NCBI GenBank assembly: GCA_944325335.1
Contig: CALUZR010000036.1
Location: 1-35,776 of the forward strand
DNA: 35,776 nt
Source of the DNA: an uncultured Parabacteroides sp.
GTDB taxonomy: Bacteria > Bacteroidota > Bacteroidia > Bacteroidales > Tannerellaceae
Reading direction: 5' to 3'
A program made the translations under genes and the position numbers. The number at the start of each line of letters is the position of its first letter. Position 1 is the stretch's first letter. The notes under the pieces were generated by a model. The model saw only the letters and a list, made by a program, of their open reading frames with translations. It searched no databases and had not been told where the DNA came from. Of the stretch, positions 8,201 through 14,541 are shown one piece after another.

Positions 8201-9941
8201 GCTTTACTGTAATCTCTTCGGTTGGGAGTGCGTTATCATATTCTCCTGTTGCTTGGTCGCCAGCTGTGATTGACATTACAGTATAAGTACCGGCTTCTTT
8301 TACTTCAGTAACATCACTGCCTGTATCTTCACTATTCTTCTTCCACGTATAAGTGACTGTATAATGTATACCTTCTGTCAAAGGTTTATTATTGACAGAG
8401 ACTGTTACAGCTTCTTTCGCTTCACCATCGTAAATATAGTCTTGTCCCGTTTTGATATTTACGGTGGCATCTGCTAAATCAGGAATTGTCTTATTTACAA
8501 TAATCTTTACTGTAGCTGTCTTCTCTGTTGTACCGTCTGCCTTAATAGGAACAGTTACCGTATATTCTTTAGAATCTTGGTCTCCAAAATCCGTATCATC
8601 CAAATTAGCAGTACCAGAGAATTTACCGTTTTCGCACTTAATACCAGTAGGCAAACCATCTGTCACTGTTTCATACGAAATAATATCAGCAGAAGATGCC
8701 AATGTATGATCTGTCATTGGCACATAGTTGTTAATCGTAAGATTTATTTCTGCTACAGCCCATGCGCCTTTTAATGTGACATAATCGCCACCTGAGATAT
8801 CTCCATTTCCATCTACGGTATATGTTTTAGCCGTTTCATCCATTGTAATGGTTGTGCCTGCTTCATATACCTTATTATTATAGATCCAACCTAAGAATTG
8901 GTGTTTGCCTTTGCCTCCAGCGTTTTCCGTAACATCTACAGAGGCATTACAAGAAAGTGCTGCGCCTAAAGTTACTTCACCCTTTGGGGGATAAAAGTTA
9001 TAATCGGTAGGTAATGATGTACCAGTAGAAGAACATCCGCTGATTCTGTTAGCCTCATATTTGATGCTAAAACCGGATATCTTACCACTTCTGATATCGC
9101 CGCTTTCAGCATTTAATACACCATTTTCACCAACGATAAGTGTACCACCTTGCAAATCTAATGCAGCTGTTAGATCATTATCTGTTAAGTCAAGTGGGGA
9201 ATTTAAAGTAAATTCCGTAGTCTTATCGTTTGTAGACTTTGGTCGTAAAAGTCCTGTATGATTTCCAGGCCATGAAGCCGTATTGTCGAAGATGATGCCG
9301 CTTTCAATCTCCTCGAAGTTATGATCAATATTATCAAATCCTTTATTGGTGATCATCACACCGTTTCCATTCATTGTAAAGTCATGCTTAGCAGCTCCAC
9401 CAACAGTTCCACTTATGGCATCTTCTTTGGTATCAAAAACAACAGTTCCTCCGTTAATGGCGACATCACCGACCATTCCGCTATTATTACCAATACCTAT
9501 ATTTGTTTTGAAAGTTAATATACCTGTACTGCTATCTAATATTGTCACATTAGTTTCTGCTGTACTTCTGATACCGATTTCCTCGTCTGATTCGAAGGTG
9601 TTTGTACCAATAAGTATAAGTTTTACATCGCCACCTCCTGTAATGTTTATTTCCATAATAGGATCATCTTCATGCTTTAAATAAACATCTTGTAGCGTGA
9701 TTGTTGGGTCACCACTTACTTCAATGTAATAATCCTTAGCTGTTCCGTCACCTTTGATTAGGTAATTGCCATCTCCTGATATTTCAATATGCTTTCCATC
9801 TACTGAAATATCATCTTCTCCTGATGTAATAGTAGGTGCGTTCCCGGATATATCTATAGTTCCGGTATAGTCCTGTGCCCACACCGCACCACTAAGCGTT
9901 GTTAAGAACGCCATCAAAAAAGTAAAAAACTTACGTTTCAT
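5223..9941 (-). CDS. Large secreted repeat protein (1572 aa), possible surface adhesin
   Basis: A signal peptide is clear (residues 1-22, MKRKFFTFLMAFL... ending AVWA). Residues about 25-240 form a beta-rich region (ISGDGNYLIKGDG, GGDVKLILIG, NNSGMVGDVAINGGT) resembling Cthe_2159-like carbohydrate-binding beta-helix domains. Then come MBG-like beta modules, each opening with a YDG motif: YIYDGEAK near 504, and three modules opening W-x-W...YDG-x-x-H near 712, 946 and 1168, spaced about 220-235 residues. An Asp/Gly/His-rich linker follows near 1390-1410. The C-terminus (about 1510-1572, ending QGIYIVRVGEQVFKIRL) resembles the DUF6383-type terminal module common in Parabacteroides secreted proteins. 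Binding or surface attachment is inferred; no catalytic motif is seen. Its base composition is more AT-rich than the GC-rich genes to the right, and its leader matches those of the two GIY-YIG genes upstream. Confidence 0.75.
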   Translation of the reverse strand: MKRKFFTFLMAFLTTLSGAVWAQDYTGTIDISGNAPTITSGEDDISVDGKHIEISGDGNYLIKGDGTAKDYYIEVSGDPTITLQDVYLKHEDDPIMEINITGGGDVKLILIGTNTFESDEEIGIRSTAETNVTILDSSTGILTFKTNIGIGNNSGMVGDVAINGGTVVFDTKEDAISGTVGGAAKHDFTMNGNGVMITNKGFDNIDHNFEEIESGIIFDNTASWPGNHTGLLRPKSTNDKTTEFTLNSPLDLTDNDLTAALDLQGGTLIVGENGVLNAESGDIRSGKISGFSIKYEANRISGCSSTGTSLPTDYNFYPPKGEVTLGAALSCNASVDVTENAGGKGKHQFLGWIYNNKVYEAGTTITMDETAKTYTVDGNGDISGGDYVTLKGAWAVAEINLTINNYVPMTDHTLASSADIISYETVTDGLPTGIKCENGKFSGTANLDDTDFGDQDSKEYTVTVPIKADGTTEKTATVKIIVNKTIPDLADATVNIKTGQDYIYDGEAKEAVTVSVNNKPLTEGIHYTVTYTWKKNSEDTGSDVTEVKEAGTYTVMSITAGDQATGEYDNALPTEEITVKPRELNLQIKDQEIKLEATIATPSNENIEARDDDSDENDYFINAHTAATITYSGTLTAGTIDKAGKYTLSKSEDFAIASITAGETDVTHNYTLGDVNTGTLIVSKDLGEEGEDQGGPNDDDTDVKIDDTEEGGWEWSAEDGAYVRKYDGEVHSLDAVIKVRQENGDDDWVAVPADKMEISYTYSKPTESSTLENEGSPKNVGTYVATITISEDAEGIYVKGKAKINLKITEADLTVDLKLESITWAQMDAPKDLLVVDNFGLTYNPESLSTTEGDAVKSSLSSALENVTATATSDENKETATITINGLKLVDTESFYADNYNVAWKNGETDITPGEGGSLEIGGIDITPETPEDEDLTPAVDGDEDDWKWNAENKSFERTYDGEPHNLTSLKIKNLNESEYSIISVEEGDYAVTYTYSATGFDAAIETVQEVKKAGYYKASITLLLDGYTEEDIEMLLYIAKADLSVDLNLPNTITVEEAENLSTWWSADDAEVNAVNEAESKAASVSGTASINDEADLTPGGKVTVSIANLKIEEEDPFSLSNYNNPTWNGASVTDGSATVEITIVDDDPDYPGGEVTPGDEEGDDDTWTWNVDKKAFTYVYDGHVHSIETIIVTKEGEEPATLHAGTDFTVSGADNMKNVGKYTAVITFNNPATYGFATIQMPLEITKRPMKVDFNLPSSVSSLAPQKVEDADVDYELESETIEDRGLLDVDPDETNPIISDNAQFVFTKTANDKCKVTLKGFLLQENTLSSFDPDNYQLQIWDATKGDYVDYNNDGSDITIVDPEGPNEDQNPNLPEDGDGNIDYNPGGSGDDDDDNDHGHGGSDINRPAKYYNMYVDSAATCDGVELWFDKNVVRAGNQASVYVKIEEGYDAEHMKLWFKRSLYGNWEELEEGVQPGEYIIYNVYTDIYVKATDVEKDPTGIEEIEGVKVYAQNGSIYVYTPNRLPVWIVSMTGAVVRNEEQVGLQQYDRLNQGIYIVRVGEQVFKIRL

Positions 9942-9975
9942 AATACTGTAATTTTATAAGTGAATAGATTAATTG
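9942..9975 (-). repeat. Shared leader, copy 1
   Basis: The 30 bases before the secreted protein gene (minus-strand AATCTATTCACTTATAAAA then TATTATG) are almost identical to those before the GIY-YIG gene at 10346, and partly match those before 11141. The matching part runs right up to the start codon. Confidence 0.8.
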
Positions 9976-9995
9976 TTTTTGTATCTTATGGGAAG

Positions 9996-10346
9996 TTATT
10001 CTCCAGGTACGTTTACTTCAATAGGATCTACGTCTGCTGGATACCTGTCACCTTCTAAAGGTTGATATTTATCGGCTAAGTATCTCTCAATACCTCGCCA
10101 GATATCCGAATCATTACCACCTATAATGGCGTAGTTAGCCATCAAGTTTTGATATTGGGTTATTCGATATTCTTTCAAGTGATCCCACAATCTATCGATA
10201 TCACCGCTACCTACATATATAACTGTGCCGTTATCACTTTCCCAAATTATGTAAACGCCTTTTTCATACCTATCGTTTTTATAAAAGGCGTTTAAAAATA
10301 CTTCGTTGTACGTGAATCCTTTGGATTCTTTCCATGTAATTCTCAT
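9996..10346 (-). CDS. Small GIY-YIG-like nuclease domain protein (intact copy)
   Basis: The 116-aa protein has the layout of a GIY-YIG endonuclease domain. The first strand is GVYIIW at about 31-36, the second is VIYVGSG at about 42-48, and an Arg follows in DIDRLWDHL. A conserved Glu sits in the later helix (GIERYLADKYQPLEG), where GIY-YIG enzymes carry their metal-binding Glu. I recognise the fold from motif spacing only; substrate and role are unknown. The neighbouring frameshifted gene at 10480-11141 is a paralogue, sharing YVGSG, ExYLAxxYQPxEG and the following proline-rich tail. No DNA-binding domain is appended. It shares a leader sequence with the secreted protein gene downstream, so it may be co-regulated with it. 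Confidence 0.6.
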   Translation of the reverse strand: MRITWKESKGFTYNEVFLNAFYKNDRYEKGVYIIWESDNGTVIYVGSGDIDRLWDHLKEYRITQYQNLMANYAIIGGNDSDIWRGIERYLADKYQPLEGDRYPADVDPIEVNVPGE

Positions 10347-10378
10347 AATACTTTATTTTATAAGTGAATAGATTAAAG
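10347..10378 (-). repeat. Shared leader, copy 2
   Basis: This has the same leader as 9942-9975, with about 20 consecutive identical bases centred on ATAAGTGAATAGATT (plus strand), directly before the GIY-YIG start codon. Confidence 0.8.
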
Positions 10379-10479
10379 AATATGCTTATTTAGTTCGTCA
10401 AGAGCTATATACAAACGGTGGGAGTTTTGCAACATCTACTGTTTGCTATGTCTCTTGATTTATACATCTTTATAACTTT

Positions 10480-11141
10480 CTATTTTTTGGGCCCAACAAA
10501 TTGGTCATCATACTTTTTCGCAGCACATGCACGATATTCAAAAACGTAATCAGCCCATTTCATTTCTTCAGATAATTCAGGGACACTATTTAGTCCTGTA
10601 TTTTTGTCAGAAGGGAAATAATGGGTAGCTACTCTTTGAGGATAAATGCATGAATCATCCGAACTGCTACATGTACCTATAGGGCAAAGATCAGGAAGAA
10701 GATCTATTTCACGTGGAATAACCCTCGGAAATCTGAGTCCTTCTGTTGGTTGATATACGTAGGCCAAATAGTTTTCTAATCCTTCATATTCTTCTTCGCT
10801 TTCGATTTGTACATAAGAAGCCATTAAGTAAGGATGTTCTTTTCGTGCTTGCACAACAGAATCTGTTGGCTCTTCTATATGAGCTTTCAATCGATTCACG
10901 ATCTTACCACTACCTACATAGATTGCAGGGTTAATATAATATCCGAATTCGCTCTTTTCTACAGACCAGACAAATAGGTACCCGTTTCAATTTTCTTTTC
11001 TTCAATTATTTTCTTTTCTTCTTCTGTTTTTACTTTTGCCTCTGCTTTTGCTTTAGCATCTTCTATCATAGAAGAAATTCTTTCTACTTCCTCTATTGTA
11101 AGAGGGAAAGGTGTTGCTAATTTTTTGTTAGATAGATACAT
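10480..11141 (-). pseudogene. GIY-YIG-like gene broken by a one-base deletion
   Basis: Two frames make one gene. The first (11141-10959) encodes a 60-aa piece with a charged helix (AKAKAEAKVKTEEEKK) ending ETGTYLSGL-stop. Shifting by -1 near 10972-10976, at the TATTTG run, continues as LFVWSVEKSEFGYYINPAIYVGSG and then NRLKAHI, joining the frame that runs to 10480. Joined, ETGTY...IYVGSGK...NRL is the same GIY-YIG pattern as the intact 116-aa neighbour, followed by GLENYLAYVYQPTEG with the conserved Glu. The total of 662 nt is one short of a 220-codon gene plus stop, as expected for a single lost T. The C-terminal part has several Cys (LPDLCPIGTC) and is longer than in the paralogue. It could be a true pseudogene, a sequencing error or, less likely, a recoding site. 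Confidence 0.75.
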
Positions 11142-11176
11142 TTTTAATTCTCCTTTACTTATTAGTGAATAGATGT
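11142..11176 (-). repeat. Shared leader, diverged copy 3
   Basis: The sequence before the frameshifted GIY-YIG gene contains ACTTATTAGTGAATAGAT (plus strand), matching the core of the leaders at 9942 and 10347. Unlike them it carries a good ribosome-binding site (AAAGGAG on the minus strand). Confidence 0.6.
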
Positions 11177-11237
11177 CTTATCTCGTTTATAGACCAGAGG
11201 AACAGCTCTTTATGTCTGTCCTCCCGGTCTTAATTCC

Positions 11238-11400
11238 TGTCTGCCGGAGTACCCCTCCGACATCTGCAGCAGATGGGGTTTCCTATCTGCGGCAGATCCC
11301 TTCTGCCATCTCGGGCAGATGTCCTTTGCCATCTGCGGCAGATGTCAGACCCTATCTGCTGCAGATAGGAGAGCCCCTCTCGGGCAGCTCCCGCGAGAGG
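11238..11400. repeat. 23-bp tandem palindrome array (7 units)
   Basis: Palindromic units like CATCTGCGGCAGATG are centred at 11245, 11268, 11291, 11314, 11337, 11360 and 11383, a constant 23 bp. The first and last units are degenerate. Arms vary (CATCTGC/GCAGATG, TATCTGC/GCAGATA), and in several units both arms change together. The fifth unit extends to CCTATCTGCTGCAGATAGG. It lies between the HU-related gene and the frameshifted GIY-YIG gene, both on the minus strand. The period is not a multiple of three and frames crossing it are not conserved, so it is non-coding. Confidence 0.9.
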
Positions 11401-11416
11401 TCTCCTGCACGTTTCT

Positions 11417-11842
11417 TTACGCCTGTTCTTCAGGCTCTTCCGTTTTCTTCGGCGAGATGCGTTCGAACGTCACCTTCTGGCAGGTCGTCTTCAAATCCTG
11501 GCTGGGTGTAAAGATGATGCGCGGCTTTTTCATCATCGTCGCCGCATCGAAATCTTCTGCCAAGATGGAGCCTTTGCTGCCCACCGTCTGGCGAAACGAG
11601 TCGAGTCCGTCGATCATTACCGTACGCCCGTTTTGCAGGTGCGTCTTCAGCTGGCGGACGAGGCGGTCGAACACGCCCTTGACGTCGGCCGATGTCAGTG
11701 CGGATTCCTCCGCGATGTTCGCGCACAACTCATCGAAATCAACCGTGCCGTTGTTCAACGCTTGTGCGTAATACAACTTTGCGTCTGGTCCAGCACCTTC
11801 TGAGAAGTCTTTCCGCTGGACGAGTTTGTACTTAAACGTCAT
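11417..11842 (-). CDS. HU-related DNA-binding protein (Bacteroides HU_rel type)
   Basis: The 141-aa protein starts at the ATG at 11842 (MTFKYKLVQRKDF). It matches the Bacteroidales family of histone-like proteins related to HU (TIGR01201-like), with an N-terminal FKYKLVQRK strand, an ALTSADVKGVFDRLVRQLKTHLQNGRTVMIDGLDSF helix-turn-strand core, and a basic C-terminal arm. Members probably bind DNA non-specifically or structurally; many genomes have several copies. The glutamate/lysine-rich tail (SPKKTEEPEEQA) is unconserved in character. Its long leader contains a hairpin with a GGGACG loop at 11910-11949, mirrored in the opposite transcript at 12049-12088. It could bend or bind the palindrome array directly downstream, but that is only a positional suggestion. 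Confidence 0.85.
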   Translation of the reverse strand: MTFKYKLVQRKDFSEGAGPDAKLYYAQALNNGTVDFDELCANIAEESALTSADVKGVFDRLVRQLKTHLQNGRTVMIDGLDSFRQTVGSKGSILAEDFDAATMMKKPRIIFTPSQDLKTTCQKVTFERISPKKTEEPEEQA

Positions 11843-11909
11843 GAGTATAAATGTTAAGTTTAACAATAGCCACTCGCTGTGGCGTTAATTCTCTCTGATT
11901 CGGGAAGTG

Positions 11910-11949
11910 AAACATTGCATTTTAGACGTCCCTTTAAAATTAAATGTTT
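11910..11949 (-). promoter_or_regulatory. Leader hairpin with GGGACG loop (HU-related gene side)
   Basis: On the minus strand AAACATTTAATTTTA pairs with TAAAATGCAATGTTT (13 of 15 positions) around a loop containing AAGGGACGTC. It has the same plan as the plus-strand hairpin at 12049-12088. The stem has an A-T pair where the partner has G-C, while the loop is conserved. Confidence 0.6.
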
Positions 11950-12002
11950 TGCGTCAGGAGAAAATTTTTTTAGTTTTCTTCAAATATTTCTGCCTCAAAG
12001 GT

Positions 12003-12032
12003 TTTGTAATTCGAAATAAAGAGCTACCTTTG
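12003..12032 (+). promoter_or_regulatory. Promoter with no obvious gene; possible small RNA start
   Basis: TTTG at 12003-12006 is followed after 18 bases by TACCTTTG at 12025-12032, a strong Bacteroidetes-type promoter. No long open frame follows before the antitoxin gene at 12260, which has its own -7 box. Transcription from here would begin close to 12040 and immediately produce the hairpin at 12049-12088. Confidence 0.6.
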
Positions 12033-12048
12033 CCTCGATTCAAGGGGT

Positions 12049-12088
12049 AAGCATTTCATCTTTAAGGGACGTTTAAAGTGAAATGCTT
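12049..12088 (+). ncRNA. Candidate leader or small-RNA hairpin with GGGACG loop
   Basis: AAGCATTTCA pairs perfectly with TGAAATGCTT, then CTTTAA with TTTAAAG, around a GGGACG loop. It follows the promoter at 12003-12032 by about 17 bases. A mirrored version with a compensating stem change lies in the leader of the divergent HU-related gene. It might also be a DNA operator. Confidence 0.4.
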
Positions 12089-12220
12089 TCTTTGTTTATA
12101 ATCAGCGAATTGAGGGGTTGAATTTTGTGCTAAAAGTAGGGAAAATGAGGGTATATCCAGATACCACTACAAGGGAATATTTTTCTGGACAGTTGCTATT
12201 TAAATTCCGATTAAAAAGAC

Positions 12221-12228
12221 TATCTTTG
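12221..12228 (+). promoter_or_regulatory. -7 element of the PIN toxin-antitoxin operon
   Basis: TATCTTTG fits TAnnTTTG and lies 31 bases before the antitoxin ATG. No clear TTTG is found at the ideal -33 distance; TTG at 12193-12195 is a few bases too far. Confidence 0.55.
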
Positions 12229-12259
12229 CCACATGATTTATCCCATAAATAGAAAAGCT

Positions 12260-12406
12260 ATGGAAAAGAAAGAAGTAAGAAAGGTAGAAGTAAAGGTGGA
12301 AACGAGGAAACAGGAACCTAAACGGAAGGTAAGTAAGACGTGGGAAGCAGCCCAGCGTCTGAAAGGAACGGTAATCGTCAACGACCCCACTTTGTTTTGG
12401 AGATGA
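12260..12406 (+). CDS. Putative 48-aa antitoxin of the PIN toxin
   Basis: A short, highly charged frame begins at the ATG at 12260 (MEKKEVRKVEVKVETRKQEP) and ends AQRLKGTVIVNDPTLFWR. Its TGA overlaps the ATG of the PIN-domain gene in the sequence ATGA, a usual sign of coupled translation in toxin-antitoxin operons. The basic/acidic N-terminal half is probably disordered, and the hydrophobic C-terminal end is the likely toxin-binding segment. I do not recognise a DNA-binding fold, so it may neutralise without a classical repressor domain. A -7 box lies 31 bases upstream. Small size and lack of a named domain would make it easy to miss. Assignment rests on the position, overlap and composition. 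Confidence 0.7.
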   Translation: MEKKEVRKVEVKVETRKQEPKRKVSKTWEAAQRLKGTVIVNDPTLFWR

Positions 12407-12825
12407 GGTACTTGATTGACACTAATATTGCGATATATATAATGGGGGATCCGGATAGTCTGGATAAAGATGTAAAAGCCCTTATCTCGGATTCGGATTC
12501 CTTATTATATATAAGTGCAGAATCGGCCAAAGAGCTGGTGATTGCTTATCGGAACAAAGGGTTGTTTGCCAAGAAATGGAAAACACCTGAAGATGTACTT
12601 TATTCCTTGGAAAATGAATATTTTATTCAGATTCTTCCTGTGAAAAGAGAACACATAGTTACGTACGCTCGCTTGAGAATTAATGTACAGCAAGATCATA
12701 AAGATCCTTCGGATCATGTAATCATAGCTCATGCGATTACAGAGCATTTACCACTTATATCAAGTGATACACGCTTTGATTTTTATCGCCGTCAAGGACT
12801 TGATTTGATATTCAATAAGAAGTAG
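12403..12825 (+). CDS. PIN-domain toxin (VapC-like ribonuclease)
   Basis: The 140-aa protein is a single PIN domain, an Mg-dependent RNase fold typical of VapC toxins. The acidic residues are in place: D6 in YLIDTNIAI, E44 in SAKELVIAY, D98/D101/D104 in QDHKDPSDHVIIAHA, and D122 in LISSDTRFDFY. The expected order (Asp, Glu, Asp, Asp) and length agree with VapC. I start at the ATG at 12403, which overlaps the stop of the upstream 48-aa antitoxin. An in-frame upstream extension exists but overlaps the antitoxin. A strong terminator follows at 12855-12904. The RNA target cannot be read from sequence; many VapC toxins cleave tRNA or rRNA. Confidence 0.88.
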   Translation: MRYLIDTNIAIYIMGDPDSLDKDVKALISDSDSLLYISAESAKELVIAYRNKGLFAKKWKTPEDVLYSLENEYFIQILPVKREHIVTYARLRINVQQDHKDPSDHVIIAHAITEHLPLISSDTRFDFYRRQGLDLIFNKK

Positions 12826-12854
12826 AGTCTCTTGAAGGAAATTTTTGAATAGAT

Positions 12855-12904
12855 CCCCGGAACACAGGGCTTATGGGTTAGTCTGCGTTTCGGGGTTCTT
12901 TTTG
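12855..12904 (+). terminator. Terminator of the PIN toxin operon
   Basis: CCCCGGAACACAG (12855-12867) pairs with CTGCGTTTCGGGG (12883-12895), with two wobble positions, followed by TTCTTTTTG. The stem overlaps the stop codon of the convergent 108-aa gene. Confidence 0.75.
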
Positions 12905-13197
12905 TCTTCCATGTTGATTTGCTTTGAATAGAAAGCATAAGCACGTTCTTCTGCGGCTTTCCGTTCAGGAGTTCCTTCTTTGCCAAAGAACTCATCCAAT
13001 TGGGCATCTACATCAAGTAGATTCATTCTGTTTGCTGATTCTATGGATTTTGTACGCAAATGTTGTTCCCGCAATTCATCTAATTTTTGTTGGTTGAGCG
13101 TACCATCATTCCACAGACGTTCCAATTCATCTTCTAACTTTTGGGCGTAATGATTGCGAATTGTATCTGCCTGTTCTTTAATATTTTTCTTTTTCAT
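12871..13197 (-). CDS. 108-aa protein co-translated with Fic; possible antitoxin
   Basis: I do not recognise a named domain. The protein is hydrophilic and mostly helical, with an N-terminal helix AQKLEDELERLWNDGTLNQQKLDELREQHLRT and a charged tail DKKNPETQTNP. Its ATG overlaps the TGA of the upstream fic gene as ATGA, so the two are translationally coupled. Class I Fic toxins are controlled by a separate small antitoxin, but this Fic carries its own inhibitory helix, so a second inhibitor would be unusual. Alternatively it is an AMPylation substrate, adaptor or an unrelated passenger. The 3' end lies inside the terminator of the convergent PIN operon. Confidence 0.6.
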   Translation of the reverse strand: MKKKNIKEQADTIRNHYAQKLEDELERLWNDGTLNQQKLDELREQHLRTKSIESANRMNLLDVDAQLDEFFGKEGTPERKAAEERAYAFYSKQINMEDKKNPETQTNP

Positions 13198-14522
13198 CTT
13201 ATATCTCCTTTCCTGTTTTCTGTCAATTTATCAAACGCAGCCCCTTTGATATATCCTCTTTTCACCTTATTCAGTGCGATCTCTTCTAAGATACCCCTTT
13301 TTACCAGTCCGGTAATGTCGCTTTTGGCCGTGGTGGGCGTGATGCTGAATTTGGCTTGCATGTCTTTTACGGTGATGACCTCATGCGGATTATCGTGGAA
13401 AAGGCGGATGATTTCCGCTTGACGTGGGTTGATGTCCCCTAAGCGGAGGAACTGGGAGGCCTGTTTTTGGAGGTCGGTTTTCCTTTTTATGTATTGCTGC
13501 AACTCATTGAAGGCTTGCTCTAAGACGTGGAGGTGGTAAGATACGAAATACCCCAAGTCGTGTTGGTCTGCTTCGACGTATAGATAGGCTTTTTCGTAGC
13601 TCTTCTTCGACCGGGCAATGATGCGCGAGATGGAGAGGTATTCCGTCAAGTTATATCCCTGCTTGAGCATATACCAATAGAAAAGCGCACGGGCTGTCCG
13701 TCCGTTTCCGTCCACGAAAGGATGCACATACGCCAGCATGAAGTGGACGATAATACCGCGGATAATCGGATGGATAAACACAAGGGGCTTCTCCTCGTTG
13801 AAGAAGTCGCGAAGGTGTGTGATAAACTGAGGAATCTCCTGGTAGGAGGGAGGCGTATGGACGATTTCGTGCGTAATGCCATTTTCTACTACGACGTGAT
13901 TGTTCGAGCGAAAACGTCCGGCATCTTCGGCCTGTTCAAGCGTGCCTTCCGTCATTAATTGATGAATCCGCAGCAGCATTTCTTCGGAAAATGGCTTGTC
14001 TTTATTTTCTGTAATGAATTGGATGGTTTGGTAATTGTTATAAATCATCTGTTGCGATGAGTCTTTGGGTGTCATCTTCTTCCGCAGCATATCTTTGGCC
14101 ACTTTCCTTGTCGTAGACGCTCCTTCCATTTGGCTGGATGAGATAGCTTCCTCCATCAGCGAGCTGAGGAGGTATTGCTGTTTGTTTTCTTCGGGTATGA
14201 CCAGTTGATTTCCCCATACGCCGGCAAAGCGCATATCCAGTTCGTGACAAATCCGTTGCATGGCGTTTGTAATGCTTAGACTGATCCCATACGTAGGCCA
14301 AATCGTCATGCGGTTTTGCATCCGGGATGCTTTTACATACGTCCATAGGTCTTTGTGGGTGATCGACGGAGGGATGATTTTATATTTTACCTCGCTCCAA
14401 TAGTCGTAATGCTCATTGATTTTTTCGACCAGCAAGGCGATTTCACCGTTTTCTCCTTTGGATAAAGTCCTATACGCGTGGAATAGGTCCGCTTCTTGTA
14501 GGATGGGAGGATTTTCTATCAT
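13194..14522 (-). CDS. Fic-domain AMPylating enzyme with internal inhibitory helix and C-terminal winged helix
   Basis: Fic enzymes usually transfer AMP from ATP to protein hydroxyl groups. The canonical active-site motif HPFVDGNGRTAR is near residues 267-278, with the catalytic His. Near residues 129-134 SSQMEG fits the inhibitory motif (S/T)xxxE(G/N), placing it among Fic proteins auto-inhibited by an N-terminal helix. The C-terminal part (about 375-435, RQAEIIRLFHDNPHEVITVKDMQAKF...TAKSDITGLVKRGIL) is a winged helix, suggesting DNA binding. I start at the ATG at 14522, giving 442 aa; the frame extends further upstream through the promoter. A repeated CTTTCCAAT/ATTGGAAAG motif overlaps the -33 region and may be its operator. 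The target protein is unknown. Confidence 0.9.
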   Translation of the reverse strand: MIENPPILQEADLFHAYRTLSKGENGEIALLVEKINEHYDYWSEVKYKIIPPSITHKDLWTYVKASRMQNRMTIWPTYGISLSITNAMQRICHELDMRFAGVWGNQLVIPEENKQQYLLSSLMEEAISSSQMEGASTTRKVAKDMLRKKMTPKDSSQQMIYNNYQTIQFITENKDKPFSEEMLLRIHQLMTEGTLEQAEDAGRFRSNNHVVVENGITHEIVHTPPSYQEIPQFITHLRDFFNEEKPLVFIHPIIRGIIVHFMLAYVHPFVDGNGRTARALFYWYMLKQGYNLTEYLSISRIIARSKKSYEKAYLYVEADQHDLGYFVSYHLHVLEQAFNELQQYIKRKTDLQKQASQFLRLGDINPRQAEIIRLFHDNPHEVITVKDMQAKFSITPTTAKSDITGLVKRGILEEIALNKVKRGYIKGAAFDKLTENRKGDIR

Positions 14523-14541
14523 GGCTTTTCTGTTTTGGCTA

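Larger units (their letters stand above)
11843..12259. other. Divergent intergenic region without a recognised gene
   Basis: These 417 bases separate the HU-related gene from the toxin-antitoxin pair. They hold two mirror-placed hairpins (11910-11949 and 12049-12088), a strong plus-strand promoter (12003-12032), a second -7 box (12221-12228) and nothing I recognise as protein-coding beyond a 12-codon frame at 12083-12121. Confidence 0.6.

Noticed and set aside
10970..10980. Programmed -1 frameshift in the GIY-YIG-like gene
   Set aside because: The junction has no X-XXY-YYZ slippery heptamer and no clear downstream stem-loop. A lost T in a short T-run is simpler.
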